The translations under genes and the position numbers were made by a program. Of a stretch of DNA of 64,000 nucleotides, positions 59,893 to 64,000 are shown piece by piece. The notes below the pieces were generated by a model. It worked only from the letters and a program-made list of their open reading frames with translations. It made no database searches and was not told the origin of the DNA. Each line of letters begins with the position of its first letter. The first letter of the stretch is position 1. Source of the stretch: Streptomyces sp. NRRL F-5123 (lineage in GTDB: Bacteria; Actinomycetota; Actinomycetes; Streptomycetales; Streptomycetaceae); the NCBI RefSeq assembly GCF_000721495.1, contig NZ_JOHY01000012.1:124001-188000 (forward strand), read 5' to 3'.

Positions 59893-59915
59893 GGCTGTGT
59901 TCACTGCACACAGCC
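59893..59915. promoter_or_regulatory. Operator in the repressor/xis divergent region
   Basis: GGCTGTGT and ACACAGCC flank seven bases. It lies between the two starts (59872 and 59962), the expected place for a CI-like switch. A TTGCTG/TACTGT pair (59927-59932, 59950-59955, 17-bp spacer) could drive the repressor from a start at its ATG. Confidence 0.7.
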
Positions 59916-59961
59916 TTCTCGTTGTCTTGCTGGATGTCAAGTCCTGCCGTACTGTGCTGTC

Positions 59962-60741
59962 ATGACACAACCTGGACGGGATGACGTGACGGGCCCCTCG
60001 CGTGTGACCGACAGCTTCCGGCCCGAAAACTGGCCTGAAGACTGGCCTAGGCTCATCACCTTGGTTGCCGCGAAGCGCATCAAGTCTTCGAGAATTGATC
60101 GAAAAATGAGCGCGCAGCAGCTTTCCGAGCGCTGTGCTGAACTCGGCGTGCCTATCGCTCGATCGGTCCTTGCAAACCTTGAAAGTGGCCGGCGGACATC
60201 GATCGCCCTTCATGAAATCCTTGTATTGTCTCGGGCTCTGAAGGTATCGCCGATCTCTCTTTGTTTCCCGCTCGGAGATGTTGAGAAATTCATCCCCACG
60301 CCAAATGAATCCGTTGATACCTGGGATTGCTTCAAGTGGTTCACTGGGGAAGCGCCGTTTCCCGGCGAGCCCCCCTCGGGCCTTCCTCGAGAAGTCATCG
60401 ATACCGAGGATGCGCAGAAGTACGCGTTCCTGAGGGGGTTTAATGACATGGGCGGGCTGTTCCGGCATCATGAGCGCTACGCGGAGCATGTCAGATCCGC
60501 GCGAAATGCTCTGGATGTAGATAGGGCAAGGGCTGCGAAGTTCCGCGACGCGGAAGAGACGAGAGACCTCAGCGAGAGGCTACTTGAAATGTCTCAAAAG
60601 AGTCTTCGTAGTGCTGAATATCAACTAGTCGAACTGCGAAGGGTGATGCGAGATGCGGGCTTGGCGGTGCTCCCACCTCTAGGGGATCTCGCTTACATCG
60701 AAGATGAAGCATCAGCCGATCCCTTGAATACTGGGAAATGA
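59962..60741 (+). CDS. Prophage repressor (XRE-type HTH)
   Basis: This 259-residue protein has an XRE HTH (SAQQLSERCAELGVPIARSV, LANLESGRRTSIALHEILVL, about 50-95) and a C-terminal coiled region (RDAEETRDLSERLLEMSQKS) likely for oligomerisation. No protease-type LexA/CI catalytic domain is obvious. The gene is visibly more AT-rich than its neighbours. There is no Shine-Dalgarno before ATG 59962 and the -10 ends seven bases upstream, so it is probably leaderless. The integrase gene follows by 9 bp. Confidence 0.82.
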   Translation: MTQPGRDDVTGPSRVTDSFRPENWPEDWPRLITLVAAKRIKSSRIDRKMSAQQLSERCAELGVPIARSVLANLESGRRTSIALHEILVLSRALKVSPISLCFPLGDVEKFIPTPNESVDTWDCFKWFTGEAPFPGEPPSGLPREVIDTEDAQKYAFLRGFNDMGGLFRHHERYAEHVRSARNALDVDRARAAKFRDAEETRDLSERLLEMSQKSLRSAEYQLVELRRVMRDAGLAVLPPLGDLAYIEDEASADPLNTGK

Positions 60742-60750
60742 GGCGGGTAA

Positions 60751-62355
60751 ATGCCAAGTACGCGGAGAGCGGGCGGTGTCTCGAAGCGGTGTGAATGCCG
60801 CGGCCAGGATGGAAAGCTACTCGGCACCGCGTGCCCGCAGCTCACGAAGAAGAACCACGGCGCGCCGTTCGTGCGCCAGGAACTGCCCCTCGACGCCGAC
60901 GGTAGGCGCCGGCAGTTCCGCCGCACCGGCTATGCGGGTGTGAAGGAGGCCCAGGCCGACCTCGACCGCGTGCGGGCCGTCCTAGACCTCGCTGGCGACG
61001 ACCCGGACGCGCAACGCCGCGTCGGTGACCTCCTCGCCACCATCGCCCGCGACCGGGCGAAGATCCCCGACGCCACCGAGGTGAAGCGCAAGCTCGGCGT
61101 CGGCGTGCCCCTCGACGGCGCCATGACCGTAGGCGACTGGCTCGACACCTGGCGCGCCGCCAAGAAGACCCGCGACACCACCAACGCCGGGTACGACTCC
61201 CATATCCGCGTCCACCTGAAGCCGCACCTCGGCCACCACCGCCTCGACCGGCTCGGCGTTGCCCCGGTGCAGGCGATGTTCGACGCCATCGACGACCAGA
61301 ACGAGGTCATCGCCGCGGAGAACGCCGCACGGCGCGAGCAGGCGGCCCGCTGCAAGCGGTCCCGCCCCGGCGTCCCCCGCGCCTTCGAGCGCCAGCAGAT
61401 CGCCGAGCAGATCGCCGTGGAGAAGGCCAAGCTCGCCGACATGAAGCCCTACCGGCGCATCACCGGGCCGGCCACCAAGCAGCGCATCCGCGCCACCCTG
61501 CGCGCCGCCCTCAACGCGGCCATCGCCCGGCAGCTCATCACCTTCAACGCAGCCGAACACGTCGAGCTGGCGTCCGGCCGCCGGCCGAAGCCTCTGCTCT
61601 GGACGGCCGCGCACACCGCGCGCTGGCGCGAGACCGGCGAGAAGCCGTCCGCGGTGATGGTCTGGACACCGGTGCAGATCGGCGCGTTCCTCGACGCCGC
61701 CCAGGAGCACCGCCTGTACGCCTTCTTCCACCTGATCGCTTTCCGCGGCCTGCGGCGCGGCGAGGGTGTCGGCCAGGACTGGACCGGGGTCGACCTCGAC
61801 GGCGGCCTGCTCACCGTGGCGAGGGAGATCGTCGTCGGCGCAGACGGCTGGACCCCGGTCGAGACCGAGCCGAAAACGGACGGCTCGGCCGCCACCATCG
61901 CGCTCGACAGTGCCACCGTGGAAGTCCTGCGCGAGCACCGCGCCCGCCAGGTTGCGGAGCGCGCCGCGTGGAACGCGGAGGCCGACCGGAAGCGCGCGGC
62001 GAACGAGGACGCGCCACGGTGGGCCGAGACCGGCAAGGTCTTCGTCCAGGAAGACGGTAGCTGGCTGCACCCGGACACCGTCTCGAAGGAGTTCCGCCGG
62101 ATCTACGAGGCGGCCGGCCTGCCGCCGATCAACCTACGAGACCTCCGGCACTGCGCGGCCACCCTCATTCACGCTGGCGGCGGAGATCTGCACGCGATCA
62201 AGGAGACGCTGCGGCACTCCACGATCGTGCTCGCGTCCGATACCTATACCTCGCTGCTGCCCGAGGTGGACCGAGAGATCGCCGAGAAGGCCGCAGCTGT
62301 GGTTCCGCGCGCACGCAAGGCGCCGGCACCCACCGCTGGCGAGCCGACGGGGTGA
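60751..62355 (+). CDS. Tyrosine-recombinase integrase
   Basis: This 534-residue integrase has an N-terminal arm-binding part, a SAM-like core-binding domain (TVGDWLDTWRAAKKTRDTTN onward, about 126-230) and the catalytic domain with Arg335 (FRGLRRGE), Arg466 (LRDLRHCAATL), His489 (LRHST) and Tyr499 (SDTYTSLLPE). The usual His of the HxxR box is Arg463 here. It joins attP to the tRNA-Lys attB. ATG 60751 has GAGGCGGG upstream. It ends 290 bp from attR. Confidence 0.95.
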   Translation: MPSTRRAGGVSKRCECRGQDGKLLGTACPQLTKKNHGAPFVRQELPLDADGRRRQFRRTGYAGVKEAQADLDRVRAVLDLAGDDPDAQRRVGDLLATIARDRAKIPDATEVKRKLGVGVPLDGAMTVGDWLDTWRAAKKTRDTTNAGYDSHIRVHLKPHLGHHRLDRLGVAPVQAMFDAIDDQNEVIAAENAARREQAARCKRSRPGVPRAFERQQIAEQIAVEKAKLADMKPYRRITGPATKQRIRATLRAALNAAIARQLITFNAAEHVELASGRRPKPLLWTAAHTARWRETGEKPSAVMVWTPVQIGAFLDAAQEHRLYAFFHLIAFRGLRRGEGVGQDWTGVDLDGGLLTVAREIVVGADGWTPVETEPKTDGSAATIALDSATVEVLREHRARQVAERAAWNAEADRKRAANEDAPRWAETGKVFVQEDGSWLHPDTVSKEFRRIYEAAGLPPINLRDLRHCAATLIHAGGGDLHAIKETLRHSTIVLASDTYTSLLPEVDREIAEKAAAVVPRARKAPAPTAGEPTG

Positions 62356-62443
62356 CGCCGTAATCACGGAGCAGGTCGTGGAAGCGATAGCCCGAATGAC
62401 GGAGGCGGGCAGTATCGTGGAGGGTATCGAGGGACTGCTGGTG

Positions 62444-62476
62444 AAGGGCCACCGACCTGCGGGTCGGGGGCCCTTT
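62444..62476 (+). terminator. Terminator after integrase
   Basis: AAGGGCC pairs with GGCCCTT around an inner CCGAC/GTCGG stem, followed by T-rich bases. Confidence 0.7.
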
Positions 62477-62499
62477 CTGCTGGCCCGCTGCTGGCCCGA
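62477..62499 (+). promoter_or_regulatory. Candidate integrase arm-type site, right
   Basis: This is the same 23 bp as at 30642-30664 (two tandem CTGCTGGCCCG units plus A), 149 bp inside attR and in the same orientation. Confidence 0.65.
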
Positions 62500-62647
62500 A
62501 CGCCACGGAACTCCCCGATAATGGGCGACACAAGACGGCACAGAGCATCAAGAAGACACCCGCATTGAGCTGCACAAGTGGGCAGTTGGCGGCACGGAAC
62601 GGCACAGTGGAGAATTGGGCGATAGACGACGCCATGCACCCGGCGGA

Positions 62648-62694
62648 GACTTTTAATCCATTGGTTGTGGGTTCGAGTCCCACACGGCCTACCG
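62648..62694. other. attR core (47 bp)
   Basis: It is a perfect copy of 30530-30576. It carries only the 3' half of tRNA-Lys and is not a functional tRNA gene. Confidence 0.97.
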
Positions 62695-62731
62695 CATCGG
62701 CCCTTCTTCGAGGGCGCCGACCTGCGGTTCC

Positions 62732-62765
62732 TGTGCCCCGACCGTCCCCGGACGGTCGGGGCACA
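62732..62765 (+). terminator. Original chromosomal tRNA-Lys terminator
   Basis: TGTGCCCCGACCGTCC and its perfect complement flank a 2-base loop, 37 bp beyond attR. Before integration it lay directly after tRNA-Lys. Confidence 0.85.
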
Positions 62766-62937
62766 GTCGTGTCCGGGGGCGTGCGTGAGCGGCTGTCCGG
62801 TGCACGTACGGTCCCGGCTGACGCGGGGCGCCGGGCCGGACCGATGGCGCCCGGGTACTGGGGGAGACGACGCGGCCTCTGCCCGTCCGCTGTCTGCCGC
62901 AGACCGCAGGCGCGAGGCACCCGAGCTGGGCTCGGCG

Positions 62938-63591
62938 TCAGGCCTGGGCGCGGACCAGGAGCGTGCCAATGTGGTCGGGCTCGGGGGCGTCCAGGACACG
63001 GGCTTGAGGAGCGGTGAAACCGGCCCGGGCCAGCAGGCGTTCCCATACGGGCGGGCGGTAGCTGTAGCGGTAGGTGAACATGGCCTTCCCCGCGAAGCCA
63101 CCCTTGTACATGCCCTGTGGGCCGTAGGCGCCCGGGATCGCGGGTGGCTGGGAGAAGACGAAGGTCCCGCCGGGATTGAGTCGGCGGCGGACGAGTGGGA
63201 AGAGCTTCGACGGGTCGGCGAACCAGGCCGCGCCGAAGATCGAGTACACCGCGTCGTAGGTCTCCGCTGTGGAGCCGAGGTAGTCCAGCACTTCGGCGCA
63301 GTGGAACTGCGCTCCTGACGGCGCCCAGCGCTCAGCGATCTTCCCGACCATCACCGGAGACAGGTCCACGCCTGTGGCCTTCACGCCGTTCTGCGCCAGG
63401 TGGGCGAGAGCGCGTCCGGTGCCGCAGCCGATCTCCAGGACGCTGCCCGGGTCGCCCAGGAGTTCAGGGCCGGGGCCGTGGTCGGCGTACTGCGTCCAGC
63501 GGAAGACCGGCTCGGCTTCGTCCTTGAAGGCGGTGCGGGCGTAGGCGTCCCACAGTTCGGTCTCGGCGACGATGTCGTGTTGCGCAGGCAT
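62938..63591 (-). CDS. Class I SAM-dependent methyltransferase
   Basis: This 217-residue enzyme has motif I VLEIGCGTGRALAHL (51-65), ATGVDLSPVMVGKIAERW, YDAVYSIFGAAWF (motif II/III region) and a C-terminal FTAPQARVLDAPEPDHIGTL strand. It would transfer a methyl group to an unknown small molecule or macromolecule. ATG 63591 starts MPAQHDIVAETELWDAYA, a usual family start; the longer frame adds unconserved residues. It is chromosomal, outside the prophage. Confidence 0.88.
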   Translation of the reverse strand: MPAQHDIVAETELWDAYARTAFKDEAEPVFRWTQYADHGPGPELLGDPGSVLEIGCGTGRALAHLAQNGVKATGVDLSPVMVGKIAERWAPSGAQFHCAEVLDYLGSTAETYDAVYSIFGAAWFADPSKLFPLVRRRLNPGGTFVFSQPPAIPGAYGPQGMYKGGFAGKAMFTYRYSYRPPVWERLLARAGFTAPQARVLDAPEPDHIGTLLVRAQA

Positions 63592-63672
63592 ATGTGTCCT
63601 CTGCTTGCCGAAGAAAGCGGCGCCTCGCCCCATGATGCCCGCAGGCACCGGACGAGCGGGGCACCGTTCGGT

Positions 63673-63999
63673 TCAGTGGCTGTCGGGGACCTTGTTGTCG
63701 CACGGCGAGCAGTCCGTGCCGTCGATCGCCCACAGCTCCTCGTCGATGTCGAAGCCGATCGAGGTGAGGAAGTCCGCGGTGCGAAGGCACAGGCCGTCGC
63801 TGCGGCGCTCGATGAACGGGGCGTGGTGCTTGTACCGGCCGCCGTTGTACAGGTCGCAGATCGCGAACCACACGGGCGTGTCGAGGATGAGCTGGTGGAC
63901 CCCGATGTCGACGAGTTTGCCGACGCCCAGGTGCACCTCGGGGTGCTCGATGCAGGCGAGGGTGTACATGACGGCGTTGCCGAGGATCCGTTCGGCCAT
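63673..63999 (-). CDS. Conserved hypothetical protein at the window edge
   Basis: This 108-residue protein (MAERILGNAVMYTLACIEHP; PVWFAICDLYNGGRYKHHAP; GLCLRTADFLTSIGFDIDEE; DGTDCSPCDNKVPDSH) has a normal length and clean stop. ATG 63999 is one base from the edge, so an earlier start or an overlapping upstream gene cannot be excluded. Cys and His residues are suggestive but no family is recognised. Confidence 0.65.
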   Translation of the reverse strand: MAERILGNAVMYTLACIEHPEVHLGVGKLVDIGVHQLILDTPVWFAICDLYNGGRYKHHAPFIERRSDGLCLRTADFLTSIGFDIDEELWAIDGTDCSPCDNKVPDSH

Positions 64000-64000
64000 G

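Larger units (their letters stand above)
30530..62694. mobile_element. Apparently intact temperate siphovirus prophage
   Basis: This element of about 32.1 kb lies between perfect 47-bp repeats of the tRNA-Lys 3' half. It has integrase, excisionase, repressor, replication, packaging, HK97-type head, long non-contractile tail and lysis genes in standard order. No sheath or baseplate-wedge genes are present, so it is a siphovirus. No structural gene shows a frameshift other than the expected tail-chaperone one. Confidence 0.95.

Noticed and set aside
62648..62694. Second tRNA-Lys gene
   Set aside because: Only the 3' half is present; upstream bases cannot form the acceptor or D-arm. It is attR.

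Overview
The window is very GC-rich with Streptomyces-type genes (SARP/STAND regulators, ECF sigma factor, DUF4232 lipoproteins, galactose-oxidase-like enzyme, XRE/DUF5753 regulators), so the host is almost certainly a Streptomyces or a close relative. No tools were used. Family names are recognised from motifs in the translated sequence.

Chromosomal left part (1-30.5 kb). A SARP/AfsR-type STAND regulator with a TTA codon (99-3326, -) faces a second STAND/TPR protein (3559-5775, +). Next come a two-gene minus operon (a TagB/CDP-glycerol-transferase-like enzyme and a protein with four 41-residue repeats), a plus-strand set (small protein, polyprenyl diphosphate synthase, a 32-bp tandem repeat, an MpaB/Lcp-type oxygenase), and a divergent MFS exporter/LysR pair with a clear LysR box. 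A run of secreted or cell-wall proteins follows: lipoproteins, a vWD-domain protein, an amidase, an ECF sigma factor with its membrane partner, and a copper-radical oxidase. From 23.5 to 26.6 kb lies a small island bounded by a 30-bp repeat that includes the 3' end of tRNA-Glu. It contains a broken DUF2637 (SpdB-like) gene, so it looks like the remnant of an integrated plasmid. It carries a DUF4260/TetR operon with two operators and a small secreted protein. A zincin-like metallopeptidase, a proline-rich lipoprotein and a DEAD-box helicase with a structured leader end this part.

Prophage (30530-62694, about 32.1 kb). It is inserted in tRNA-Lys(TTT) between perfect 47-bp att repeats. From right to left on the minus strand run excisionase, DUF6907 proteins, prim-pol, RecA-type replication ATPase, an iteron array (probable origin), many small early genes, HNH nuclease, a candidate cos site, TerS, TerL, portal, protease, HK97 capsid, connectors, two related tail-tube proteins, tail chaperones with a -1 frameshift, a short tape measure, a minor tail protein, a GH25 endolysin, a holin and two membrane proteins, one collagen-like. 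The repressor and tyrosine integrase are on the plus strand next to attR. Near attL is a plus-strand DUF6879/XRE cassette. Every module needed for a siphovirus is present and no structural gene is visibly broken.

Right flank (62.7-64 kb). The original tRNA-Lys terminator lies beyond attR, followed by a SAM-dependent methyltransferase and a small conserved protein at the window edge.
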